The notes beneath the pieces are model-generated. The model saw nothing but the letters and a program-made list of their open reading frames with translations. It did no database searches and was not told the origin of the DNA. Made by a program: the position numbers and the translations under genes. This document shows positions 17,599 to 25,437 of a stretch of 64,000 nucleotides of DNA, piece after piece. The DNA is from Acetobacterium woodii (GTDB lineage Bacteria > Bacillota > Clostridia > Eubacteriales > Eubacteriaceae). Each line of letters starts with the position of its first letter. The stretch's first letter is position 1. The stretch spans positions 186,001 through 250,000 of the forward strand of contig JACQZP010000026.1 in the NCBI GenBank assembly GCA_016213825.1, written 5' to 3'.

Positions 17599-17920
17599 GG
17601 TGCACCTCTTCATTTCCTAATACTTTCATCTCCACCGGCCGCATCGGGGAACGGCTGTTAGCAGGATCCAATTGCGCCGGGATGACGTCTAGCTCCCGGG
17701 CAATCAGGCTTTTAACCAGTTTGCCACAGGTCTGGCCCTGACAAAGCCCCATGCCGGACCGCAGGTAACGCCGGATTTCGTTGACGGTAAACATGCCATC
17801 GTGGATCGCCTGGCGAATTTCGCCTTTGGTAATTTCTTCACAACGGCAGATGATGATTCCGTCATCGGTCTGGGAAACCAAGGGACCAATATCCTGTGAA
17901 CGATCATTAATAGATTTCAT
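17591..17920 (-). CDS. BFD-type [2Fe-2S] protein, small dehydrogenase subunit
   Basis: The 109-residue protein contains the bacterioferritin-associated-ferredoxin-like motif: CRC near residue 25 and CQGQTC near residue 60, four cysteines for one [2Fe-2S] cluster. In HcnABC/opine-oxidase-type enzymes such a module is usually fused to the NAD/FAD subunit or encoded beside it. It probably carries electrons between the two flavin subunits. It overlaps the following DAO gene. An AAGGAG site precedes the ATG. A family A repeat separates it from the upstream gene of the same operon. Confidence 0.88.
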   Translation of the reverse strand: MKSINDRSQDIGPLVSQTDDGIIICRCEEITKGEIRQAIHDGMFTVNEIRRYLRSGMGLCQGQTCGKLVKSLIARELDVIPAQLDPANSRSPMRPVEMKVLGNEEVHHV

Positions 17921-17948
17921 TGTCGTATCTCCTTTTTTCTATTTTGAC

Positions 17949-18205
17949 TAGGTAATTGCGAAAGTGCCGTGAGCTTTGAGCCCAGTTTCGCACGAAACAC
18001 CAGAAGAAATCGCGATGCGAATTTCTTCGAGGTCGCGGGCAGTTGCCAACTACGAGCAAGCTTGTGATTGGCGACTGCCTTCGCGAATTTCTACACTGTA
18101 CGGTGGACTGTTCACAGAACTGTTCGCCTACACGTTACGAAATTGTTTGTGGAAACTGCACCCAAAGCAACCGTTGTTCGATTCAATGAATTTCACAGTT
18201 ACCTA
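17949..18205 (+). repeat. Family A repeat, long copy inside an operon
   Basis: A full-length copy of about 257 bases starts with TAGGTAATTGCGAAAGTGCC and ends in CAGTTACCTA, so the ends are inverted and bounded by TA. Inside are an inverted pair GAAGAAATCGCGATGCGAATTTC and the family words CACTGTACGG and CGCCTACACGTTACG. It separates the 530-residue oxidoreductase gene from the BFD gene, which otherwise form one transcription unit. Confidence 0.8.
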
Positions 18206-18226
18206 TTTATTCTATTGTTGTGGGGC

Positions 18227-19819
18227 TTAACTTTTATAAAACCGGGCCGTCATGGCCTGATCAGCCGGAACCTTCATGGTGACCAAGGCAGTGTGGTCAA
18301 AGGCCTTGGCATTGCGAACATCGATGATTTCGGCGGTGCTCAGAGGCTGGCCGCTGCGGCTTAACGCTGTACCGACTTCACCTTTTTGAGGGAGAGGTAA
18401 GAATTCGTAGGGGAGGGTAATGCTGGCGTAGCCCGGTTCGTAGTCTTCATCCACCAGAAAGATGGCTTGACCGGAACAGGAAGCAATGCACATGCCGCAT
18501 CCGGTGCAGATGCTGTCTTCATCAATCTGAGGCAGGGCGGTGATGGTTTTACCAATTTTTATGCAACCTTTGGCACAGGCATCCTGACAGGGGTTGCAGG
18601 GAATATTCTGGGTACATTCAATCACTGGATGGACACCGGATTTTTTATTAGTTAGTTCAGTTTTATTAGATCGAATAAAGCGCTTGAGATCGGCATCATC
18701 AAGATAACCTTTTTTCAGGAGGCTTTGGGAGACTTCAATGCCTTCGTCGGTTTTGGCGATGGCTTTGCCCTTACTGCCGGGGGCAAACATGCCCTGATGC
18801 AGGCTTTCCAGAGCAACTTCCAATTCAGCCAGCCGGTGATCCTTGTCTTGTTCACTGAGAAAGCCGAGATAAGCGGCGGCGGCCAGACCAGACATCCGAC
18901 CTCCAATCATGGCCGAGCTGGCTTCTTCAATGCCGGAGACATCGCCGGCAGCAAAGATCCCGGGAATCGAGGTTTCACCATTTTCAGCTACCAGTGGTAC
19001 CTGACCGCCACGTCGGGGATCATCCACCATCTCGCAGCCGGCCATTTTCAGCAGTTGGGACATTGGTGAGAGGCCGACCGCCAGACAGATGGTATCCACA
19101 TCAAACTGCTTTTCGGTGCCGGGGATCGGGGTGAAGTGTTCATCCACTTGGGCAATTTCTACACCGGTGACGCAATCGCTGCCCTCGGCTCTGGTGATGG
19201 TATGGGAGAGATAGAAGGGCACCCCGCAGCGGGCGATTTTGGCAGCGTGAACCCCATAACCGCCAACCCGGGGAGCAGCATCCACCAGTGCGACGACGTC
19301 ACAGCCAGCCTGCATCAGCTGAAAGCTGACCACCAGGCCGACATTGCCACTGCCTAGCATCAGCACTCGCTGGCCGGGCTGAATGCCGTAAAGATTCATC
19401 ATTGTTTGGGCGGCCCCGGCACCGATGACCCCAGGCAGGGTCCAACCAGCAAAGGTAACCATGTTCTCAGCGGCCCCGGTGGCAACGATGATGGTATCGG
19501 CTTTGAAGTGCTCCATGGCACCATTTAGCTGCACCAGAACCTCTTTGTCCAGATAAATACCGGCGACGGTGGCATTCAGAAATACCTGAACCCCAGCTTC
19601 ATCGGCTTGGGACAGCAGGGTTTCGCCGATTTTATAGCCCCGGATTTTAGCCTGATGTTCTTTAGAACCGAAAAACTTATGAATCTGTTTGAACAATTGG
19701 CCGCCAGGTTTGGCATTTTCATCAAAAACGGCAACGCTCATCCCGCATTTGGCAGCTTCGATGGCCGCCGAGAGTCCAGAAGGGCCGGCTCCGACGATGA
19801 TTAGATCATAGCGTTTCAT
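18227..19819 (-). CDS. FAD/NAD(P)-binding oxidoreductase with C-terminal ferredoxin-like segment, alpha-type subunit
   Basis: The 530-residue protein opens with an FAD-binding loop (IIVGAGPSGLSAAIEAA) and has a second dinucleotide loop LMLGSGNVGLV near 155. Both are typical of the pyridine-nucleotide-disulphide-oxidoreductase-like subunit of HcnB/SoxA/opine-oxidase systems. The C-terminal 130 residues add eight cysteines (CTQNIPCNPCQDACAKGC and CTGCGMCIASC) that can hold two iron-sulphur clusters. This extension probably passes electrons to a low-potential carrier in an anaerobe. The gene overlaps the upstream 2Fe-2S gene by four bases (ATGA). Confidence 0.88.
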   Translation of the reverse strand: MKRYDLIIVGAGPSGLSAAIEAAKCGMSVAVFDENAKPGGQLFKQIHKFFGSKEHQAKIRGYKIGETLLSQADEAGVQVFLNATVAGIYLDKEVLVQLNGAMEHFKADTIIVATGAAENMVTFAGWTLPGVIGAGAAQTMMNLYGIQPGQRVLMLGSGNVGLVVSFQLMQAGCDVVALVDAAPRVGGYGVHAAKIARCGVPFYLSHTITRAEGSDCVTGVEIAQVDEHFTPIPGTEKQFDVDTICLAVGLSPMSQLLKMAGCEMVDDPRRGGQVPLVAENGETSIPGIFAAGDVSGIEEASSAMIGGRMSGLAAAAYLGFLSEQDKDHRLAELEVALESLHQGMFAPGSKGKAIAKTDEGIEVSQSLLKKGYLDDADLKRFIRSNKTELTNKKSGVHPVIECTQNIPCNPCQDACAKGCIKIGKTITALPQIDEDSICTGCGMCIASCSGQAIFLVDEDYEPGYASITLPYEFLPLPQKGEVGTALSRSGQPLSTAEIIDVRNAKAFDHTALVTMKVPADQAMTARFYKS

Positions 19820-20136
19820 TGGCTTACCTCCAATGGGGTGACGCCATCCTGGGTCTGAATTTTCATGCCTGCAACCAGCGGGGTAATGCAGGTGCGGACA
19901 TTAGGGATGCCATCGACGATCATGACGCAGTCGGTGCAACGGCCGATGGCGCAGAAGATCCCCCGGGGCTCATGAGCCTTTTGGGTATAGCGGTGGATCA
20001 TCACACCGGCGGCTTTCAAGGCCACTGCGATGGGTTCACCGGCATAACCGGACATTGGCTGATTATCCATAAAAAAGGTCACCTTTGGACCAGTTTCGGT
20101 TGGACCGAGAATGGGATGTTCGCTGATTCGGCTCAT
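19816..20136 (-). CDS. Plant-type-like [2Fe-2S] protein, dehydrogenase gamma-type subunit
   Basis: The 106-residue protein has the HcnA/SoxA-N-terminal type ferredoxin fold. The cluster ligands lie in FCAIGRCTDC, with a further cysteine in VRTCITPL. It is cytoplasmic and is the small subunit of the amine/amino-acid dehydrogenase. It overlaps RidA upstream and the 530-residue subunit downstream by four bases each, showing tight translational coupling. Confidence 0.88.
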   Translation of the reverse strand: MSRISEHPILGPTETGPKVTFFMDNQPMSGYAGEPIAVALKAAGVMIHRYTQKAHEPRGIFCAIGRCTDCVMIVDGIPNVRTCITPLVAGMKIQTQDGVTPLEVSQ

Positions 20137-20543
20137 TTGACACCTTCACTTTCATCAGTAATGATAATCGCAGTCATTTCAATTTCACATAATTGGGAGG
20201 GGCGGTTGAGCTCTGATGTTCCCACTGCCGTGAAAAGCGGCCGGAATTCTTTAAAGATCTCGGAGTAGGCCCGGCCAATTTCGCCACAATCAGACATCCG
20301 GGTAGCATAACACATTACTTTGACCACATCTGCCGGGGTCGCGCCAGCTTGCTCTAAGAGTTTGACGTGCTTTTCAAAAATGTACTTGGCTTGTGCGTAA
20401 GGATCGCCTTCACCGTAGACACTGCCGTCCGGTTGGACCGAAGTGGTTCCGCCGATCATAATCAGATTGCCGATTTGGACCATCCGGGAATAACCTACTT
20501 TTTCTTCGAGAGGTGCTCCGGATGAATAATTAATTCTTGACAT
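20133..20543 (-). CDS. RidA/YjgF-family protein
   Basis: RidA enzymes hydrolyse reactive imines/enamines formed when amino acids are oxidised, which fits the first position in an amino acid dehydrogenase operon. The 136-residue product has the family strands GNLIMIGGTTSVQPDG and VVKVMCYATRM. The usual C-terminal catalytic Arg region (PxRxxVE in classical RidA) reads NRPSQLCEIE, so the key Arg appears replaced or shifted. This suggests a Rid subfamily other than RidA proper, read by eye only. AAGGAC lies before the ATG. It is the first gene of the operon, behind a leader with a terminator hairpin. Confidence 0.87.
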   Translation of the reverse strand: MSRINYSSGAPLEEKVGYSRMVQIGNLIMIGGTTSVQPDGSVYGEGDPYAQAKYIFEKHVKLLEQAGATPADVVKVMCYATRMSDCGEIGRAYSEIFKEFRPLFTAVGTSELNRPSQLCEIEMTAIIITDESEGVK

Positions 20544-20604
20544 GTTGGTAACGTCCTTTCCTGATAAATTTGTAGAGTTTTTCGGCGATGCATTGATAAA
20601 AATA

Positions 20605-20640
20605 ACAAAGACGCCGAAAGTTTCTTTCGACGTCTTTGTC
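20605..20640 (-). terminator. Terminator hairpin in the RidA operon leader
   Basis: The stem pairs ACAAAGACG with CGTCTTTGT and CGAAAG with CTTTCG, one G-T pair aside. On the minus strand it is followed by TATTTTTAT. It lies 60 bases before the RidA start and about 30 bases after a probable transcription start, so it can act as an attenuator. It covaries with the hairpin at 16287-16333. Confidence 0.7.
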
Positions 20641-20676
20641 TGGATTTTTCTGTGGTTCTCTACTAAGGTTAAACAT

Positions 20677-20722
20677 AATATATCATAGGAAAATAGGTAG
20701 TAATAGTAACAATCGGAACAAT
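20677..20722 (-). promoter_or_regulatory. RidA operon promoter with shared upstream box
   Basis: On the minus strand TGATATATT (extended -10) follows the block TGTTCCGATTGTTACTATT. Both blocks are in the same order as in the AraC promoter at 16366-16410. The overlapping DNA further upstream is the NRPS relic. Confidence 0.5.
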
Positions 20723-20732
20723 TTGCAGAGAT

Positions 20733-20894
20733 TTACAGTTTTTCACTGTCGGATAGATAGTAAAACAACCCGGCCAGAGATATTTGATCAGTGTCGATAT
20801 CAAAGAAACATATCCCATCCAGCGTTTTGATGTATTTGAGTAAATAGGTTTTGTTGAGAATGGACCAATTGAAACCAGTTCTGATCGAGTCGCC
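20733..20894 (-). pseudogene. Relic of a second NRPS reductase C-terminus
   Basis: Translated on the minus strand, this stretch gives RTGFNWSILNKTYLLKYIK followed by TLDGICFFDID. It aligns without gaps to the last 33 residues of the NRPS at 2796-9521 (RIGHSWPITNETYMHKSIK, then ALDGLGFFDID). About 24 further codons run to a stop at 20733. Upstream of the match a stop codon follows at 20895, so nothing else of the synthetase remains. The nucleotide sequence is clearly diverged, so this is an old duplicate fragment and not an assembly error. Confidence 0.75.
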
Positions 20895-21005
20895 TTAATC
20901 TTTGAGGATTACAAAACCCTGGAAAATAATAAAAAATGATAAAAAGATGAAAAGTTGGGTATATAAATTTTCATAGTTACATGAATGGGTAATGAGGTAC
21001 AAAAC

Positions 21006-21680
21006 ATGTCGAATAATGAAATGGAAACGTTCAATCATAAGAATAAAGGAAGCCGACATTTAAATCACTTGGTCGAATTTTGGAATTTAATGGCAGTCAA
21101 GTATGATAACTTGGGCCTTCCTTATTACGCCAATGAAGTGAGAGGAGTCAGTCCGTATCTAAAACCAGATGATGTGGTGCTGGATTTAGGGTGCGCCACT
21201 GGTATTTTTTCAATGGAGGTTGCCTCCCATGTGAAAGCTGTGGATGGTCTGGATGTATCACCTAGAATGATTGAAGCGGCGAAAAGAAATGCGGAAATTA
21301 ATGGGGTAAGAAATGTGTTTTTTCATGAAGGGACCCTTTGTGAAAACGATCTGATTGACAGATCATTTGATAAGATTCTGGCGGTTGACGTTATGCAGTA
21401 TATTTTGAAACCTGATATTGCCATGAATCGGGTCAATGCTTTGTTGAAACCAGGTGGATTATTTATTCAGGAAACGGTTTGTATGGGACAAAGGTTGACG
21501 ACTTCATTTGAAAGCATTTATAAAAACTGTCGAAAGGGTGTCATACCCTATATGAATTTCTTTACCATTAAAGAATTAACAGCATTGACAAAAGAAGCGG
21601 GGTTTGAAATACTCATGCATAAAGAATTGCCAAATAAGAATAACTGTGTTTATATCAATGTAGCAAGAAAGCTAAGGTAA
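21006..21680 (+). CDS. Class I SAM-dependent methyltransferase
   Basis: The 224-residue protein has the Rossmann-type methyltransferase motifs: motif I VVLDLGCATGIFSMEVA near residues 55-70, the acidic motif II GLDVSPRMIEAAK and a post-I region KILAVDVMQYI. It methylates an unknown small molecule or macromolecule in the cytoplasm. The ATG at 21006 is preferred because GAGG lies eight bases upstream; a start 21 bases earlier is possible. It is a single-gene unit with its own terminator. Confidence 0.85.
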   Translation: MSNNEMETFNHKNKGSRHLNHLVEFWNLMAVKYDNLGLPYYANEVRGVSPYLKPDDVVLDLGCATGIFSMEVASHVKAVDGLDVSPRMIEAAKRNAEINGVRNVFFHEGTLCENDLIDRSFDKILAVDVMQYILKPDIAMNRVNALLKPGGLFIQETVCMGQRLTTSFESIYKNCRKGVIPYMNFFTIKELTALTKEAGFEILMHKELPNKNNCVYINVARKLR

Positions 21681-21708
21681 AAGGATTGGCGAGATCACCA
21701 ATCCTTTT
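21679..21708 (+). terminator. Intrinsic terminator after the methyltransferase gene
   Basis: A perfect stem AAAAGGATTGG/CCAATCCTTTT with an eight-base loop directly follows the stop codon. Confidence 0.85.
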
Positions 21709-21738
21709 ACGAAACCATACTTTTTGTGATCGTATTGT

Positions 21739-21951
21739 TTATAAAGCTTCTAACTCAGCGTCGGTTAATGGTTCGACCACCGCATCGCGCATTTTTTCTT
21801 CAGCAGCACAGTTTTCGCCATAATACCAGTCTCTGACAGCCTTTTCAATTTCGGCGTCGGTTCCCACCGGTTTTTCGGGATAAATGGCAATCAATTCTTC
21901 TGTTACTATATTTCTGATTCCGACTCGTTTGGCATCTTTCAAAGTATCCAT
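21739..21951 (-). CDS. Small acidic protein of unknown function
   Basis: The 70-residue product is acidic and helical, with no recognisable domain. The sequence MDTLKDAKRVGIRNIV followed by a Glu-rich tail has the look of a small regulatory or adaptor protein, but nothing proves this. A strong GGAGGAAG site eight bases before the ATG supports it as a real gene. It converges on the methyltransferase terminator. No partner gene is evident. Confidence 0.65.
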   Translation of the reverse strand: MDTLKDAKRVGIRNIVTEELIAIYPEKPVGTDAEIEKAVRDWYYGENCAAEEKMRDAVVEPLTDAELEAL

Positions 21952-22212
21952 TTTCTTCCTCCAGTTGATTTAGATTTATGTTCTTATTATACCCAACTTT
22001 ATGGTTTTTAAATACAGATAAATAAAATAATTGAGGTGAAATTTATTCAGAATGAATAAATAGCATAAACAGGTGACAGTATAAAAATTTAATGTTAAAG
22101 TAGGTTTAAAATGGAGTCATGTGAGGTAAATAGAAATAAAACCAGAAAGCGGATCGCGTTAACTGCGCTGTTATTTTGCAACTAACAAATAAAAATTACT
22201 GGAGGCAAACAA

Positions 22213-22800
22213 ATGGACACAAAGATTTTTATGGATTACCCTTATGAACTGAATATGGAGATCCTCAACAAAGAGCTTAATCTTCATAATAAAGAAAGTA
22301 TGCTGGATATTGTTGAAGATTTATTTACAGAAATGCAGAAAATTACCAAACCAAAGGCCATTTATTTTCAAGCTCAGATCACTGATAAAAATGAAACCAG
22401 CGTTCATGTTGATAATGTTCTTTTTGAAAGTCAACTCTTTGGGGGCTATGTGGAAAAAGGAGAGACGGTTTTTCCTTATATTGTCACCGTCGGCACCGAG
22501 CTGGATGAATATGCCAAAACCCTGACCGATTCCATGGACATGTTTATGATCGATGAAATGATGAATCTGTTGGTCAATATTGGTAAGGTTTTTGTGTTTA
22601 AACAAGTGATGAAAGAAACCGGATGGGCAGCCGTTCAGGATTATGTCCCCGGTAATGGCGAGGACTGGTCAACCGAAGAACAAACCCGTTTGTTTAACAT
22701 GTTCGGTGAAGATACCAAAAAAATCGGAGTCACCCTTGGAAAACACGCCTTTGTCCTGCCGGGCCGTTCCACCATTGGCATCTTGTCCAGAAAGAAATAA
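22213..22800 (+). CDS. MetH activation-domain-like protein
   Basis: The 195-residue protein resembles the SAM-binding reactivation domain of cobalamin-dependent methionine synthase. The C-terminal run PGNGEDWSTEEQTRLFNMF followed by IGVTLGKHAFVLPGRSTIG corresponds to the PGY..W..eEQ..LF...IGV.Lt.s..m.P..S segment of that domain. Such stand-alone forms occur in acetogens next to corrinoid methyltransferases and may reactivate corrinoid proteins or bind SAM; none is adjacent here. A strong CTGGAGG site precedes the ATG. It is monocistronic, with a terminator. Confidence 0.75.
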   Translation: MDTKIFMDYPYELNMEILNKELNLHNKESMLDIVEDLFTEMQKITKPKAIYFQAQITDKNETSVHVDNVLFESQLFGGYVEKGETVFPYIVTVGTELDEYAKTLTDSMDMFMIDEMMNLLVNIGKVFVFKQVMKETGWAAVQDYVPGNGEDWSTEEQTRLFNMFGEDTKKIGVTLGKHAFVLPGRSTIGILSRKK

Positions 22801-22813
22801 AAGAATTGCTGAA

Positions 22814-22844
22814 AAAACAGGCCGGACATTGTCGGGCCTGTTTT
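22814..22844 (+). terminator. Intrinsic terminator after the MetH-activation-like gene
   Basis: AAAACAGGCC pairs with GGCCTGTTTT around an 11-base loop, right behind the stop codon. Confidence 0.85.
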
Positions 22845-22893
22845 AAATAAGAGGTAAGAAAGTAGGAAACTGTATAATTTAAAGTTAACACTA

Positions 22894-25437
22894 TTAACAG
22901 ACAACTTTAACTGAAGGTTCAACCTTTATTAAGCCATTTCTGACAGCGTCGACAAAAATAAGCGCTAATTCAGGATCAAATTGACGGCCTGCTTCTTCTT
23001 CAATAATCGCTAACGAACGATTCACAGAATAGGGGATCTTATAGGAACGCTCAGATATCATTGCATCAAAAGCGTCAGCAATACATAAAATTCTGGCTGA
23101 AATCGGAATATCATCTTTAGAAATTCTGCGCGGATAGCCTAAGCCATCATAGCGTTCGTGATGACCGATGACGGCCGGGATGACATAATCCAGGGAGGGC
23201 AGATGACGAATAATACCAATGGAATTTTCGACATGGCCCTTCATAATTTCATACTCTGCCGTTGTCAGCTTGCCTGGTTTATTGAGGATATGTTCAGGGA
23301 TCCCAATCTTGCCAACATCATGGAGCAATGCGGCTTCTCTGATAATTTCAGTGGTTTCTTTATTCAATCCGTAAGCATAGGCAAGTTCGACCGCATAATA
23401 AGCAACATTATTGGAATGATCAAAGGTATAATGATCTTTGGTATCAATTGCCGCGGTCAGTGCATAGATGGTTGTTTCATATTCTGAGTAGACATTCTCT
23501 TTGGTTCCGAGCGTATCAGTGCTGACATTTCCGGGAACCAGATTTTGATCTCGTTCAGAATAGGTCATAATCGCGTTTTTTCCATTGCGCTTCACATGAT
23601 AAATAGCTCTGTCAGCATTGTCAATCAATTCTTTGACACTGCTGGCGGCATATGGAATAGAACAAATTCCCCCACTTAAGGTCAGGTTTTTAAAACTATA
23701 TTCGGCGACCCGCTTATTCATATTTGATATTTGTAAGCGGATGGTTTCAGCCAGGTTCTTTGCCCCTAATAAATCATACAACGGCAGAATAATGGCAAAT
23801 TCTTTGCCACTGTATCGTGCCACAAAGCCATTGCTGCCAACACTGGCCTGAATAATTCCGGCGATTTTCTGAAGCGCAAGATCACCCTCCTTATTACCAT
23901 ATAATTGGTTATATAGTTTAAAATCATCAATATTGAGGATAATCAGAGCCAGCGATTGGCTATGGTTTTTTTCATATTCATTATGAAGGGTTTCATAAAA
24001 ATACTTGCGATTTAGCAACCCGGTCAGTTCATCGGTACGCGCTTCCAGATATACTTTTTCATATAGTCTTGAATTTCTAACCGCGATGGAACCAATTGAA
24101 TCCACTGATGCCAGGAAGTTAAGATCATCAAAACTAAAACCGCTATGTTTATCTTTACCTGAAAGCAGGACGATGCCTACCAGTTCATTAGCATCTTTCA
24201 GAGATACAAAACATTCGACTTTGAGATCGGCTAATTGTTTTTTCTCATCTTCCCACATCGATTTATAAGCAACGGTCCGTTTAAAATCTTTCATTAACAG
24301 GCAGCCCGGGTTATTGGACAACCATGTGACAATCGGATTGTCTTTCTGGATGCAGAACAATTTTGTATCCAGCGCACTGGTGCTGTGAACCATCTTAAAG
24401 GTATGGTTTTTTTCATTTCTGATGCAAATATAAATTTTCTTGACGGCAATTGTTTTATGAATGACATCAACTAATTCTTCGAGAATTTCGTTGACATTCA
24501 AACTTTTTGAAACCGCAAGACTGAATTCTTTTAAATTCTCGGCCTGATGAATTTCTTCTTTAGTAAAAACCTTATCAATAAATTTCTTCATTCCCAGATA
24601 AATCAGGAATGTTGCCATGGTAAAAAAGACGGCGATGATTAATACATTATGGTCATGATAACTGGGCAGATTCGTGTCAATAAATGATTGCAACAGACCG
24701 ATGAAATTTGAAAACAGCAACAAGGATAAACCAGCGGCAATGGCATAGCAGCTTCCCCGGGATACCAGCAGCGTTAATTTAAATAACCGGCGGATGTATA
24801 ATGCATAAAACATGAAAAATGCAAAACAAACCCCAGACAGGATGTCGGTGGGGAACCCTTTAAAAATCGGAATAAACAGAGCAAGATGCCCGATCACGAG
24901 AATAAAAACGCCTAAAACAATCGGCATAAACTGTTTTCTGGCCATTTCATTTTTTTTGCTGTGTTTGTATAATAAAAACAGGCTATGAGCAGTAATAGCG
25001 ACACAAAAGGCAAACATGATGGCTACGGGCCAGGTAACATGATAGACAAAGCTGATGTTTCCATCAGGTAATTTGATTGCTTCCGGGGCGGCAAGAAAAA
25101 ACCCAGTCGAAATATTGATAATGTTTATAATTGCAATGATCAGTAAATAAACTTTTTTAAAGATGCCATCTCTTAACCCGATAAATTCGACAATGAAAAT
25201 AAAAAAGGCATAGGGCATTAAAGTTAAACCGAGAATGGATGCATTATACCAGAAATGGAGGTTCGGCCATAATTGCATTCGCATACACAGCGAACCACCT
25301 GTCCATAAAATCATGGCACACAAAAAAAGCATAAATGAATTGATCAATTTATTTTTTTTCGCAGCCATAAATGACAGCAACAAAAAGGTGTAACAACATA
25401 AAGCGATAACAGGAATAAATAGGAAACTATCCATCAT
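22894..25437 (-). CDS. 7TM-GAF-GGDEF-HD-GYP c-di-GMP signalling protein
   Basis: The 847-residue membrane protein has an N-terminal block of about seven or eight hydrophobic segments (residues 1-290, histidine-kinase N-terminal 7TM type). A GAF-like domain (about 300-455), a GGDEF domain (460-620) and an HD-GYP domain (650-845) follow. The GGDEF motif is degenerate (SGKEF), so cyclase activity is unlikely and a regulatory role is more probable. The HD-GYP has HDVGK, HHERYDGLGYP and the downstream Asp, so phosphodiesterase activity is expected. Its start overlaps the end of the GH3 gene by four bases. It is the last gene of a three-gene operon. Confidence 0.9.
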   Translation of the reverse strand: MMDSFLFIPVIALCCYTFLLLSFMAAKKNKLINSFMLFLCAMILWTGGSLCMRMQLWPNLHFWYNASILGLTLMPYAFFIFIVEFIGLRDGIFKKVYLLIIAIINIINISTGFFLAAPEAIKLPDGNISFVYHVTWPVAIMFAFCVAITAHSLFLLYKHSKKNEMARKQFMPIVLGVFILVIGHLALFIPIFKGFPTDILSGVCFAFFMFYALYIRRLFKLTLLVSRGSCYAIAAGLSLLLFSNFIGLLQSFIDTNLPSYHDHNVLIIAVFFTMATFLIYLGMKKFIDKVFTKEEIHQAENLKEFSLAVSKSLNVNEILEELVDVIHKTIAVKKIYICIRNEKNHTFKMVHSTSALDTKLFCIQKDNPIVTWLSNNPGCLLMKDFKRTVAYKSMWEDEKKQLADLKVECFVSLKDANELVGIVLLSGKDKHSGFSFDDLNFLASVDSIGSIAVRNSRLYEKVYLEARTDELTGLLNRKYFYETLHNEYEKNHSQSLALIILNIDDFKLYNQLYGNKEGDLALQKIAGIIQASVGSNGFVARYSGKEFAIILPLYDLLGAKNLAETIRLQISNMNKRVAEYSFKNLTLSGGICSIPYAASSVKELIDNADRAIYHVKRNGKNAIMTYSERDQNLVPGNVSTDTLGTKENVYSEYETTIYALTAAIDTKDHYTFDHSNNVAYYAVELAYAYGLNKETTEIIREAALLHDVGKIGIPEHILNKPGKLTTAEYEIMKGHVENSIGIIRHLPSLDYVIPAVIGHHERYDGLGYPRRISKDDIPISARILCIADAFDAMISERSYKIPYSVNRSLAIIEEEAGRQFDPELALIFVDAVRNGLIKVEPSVKVVC

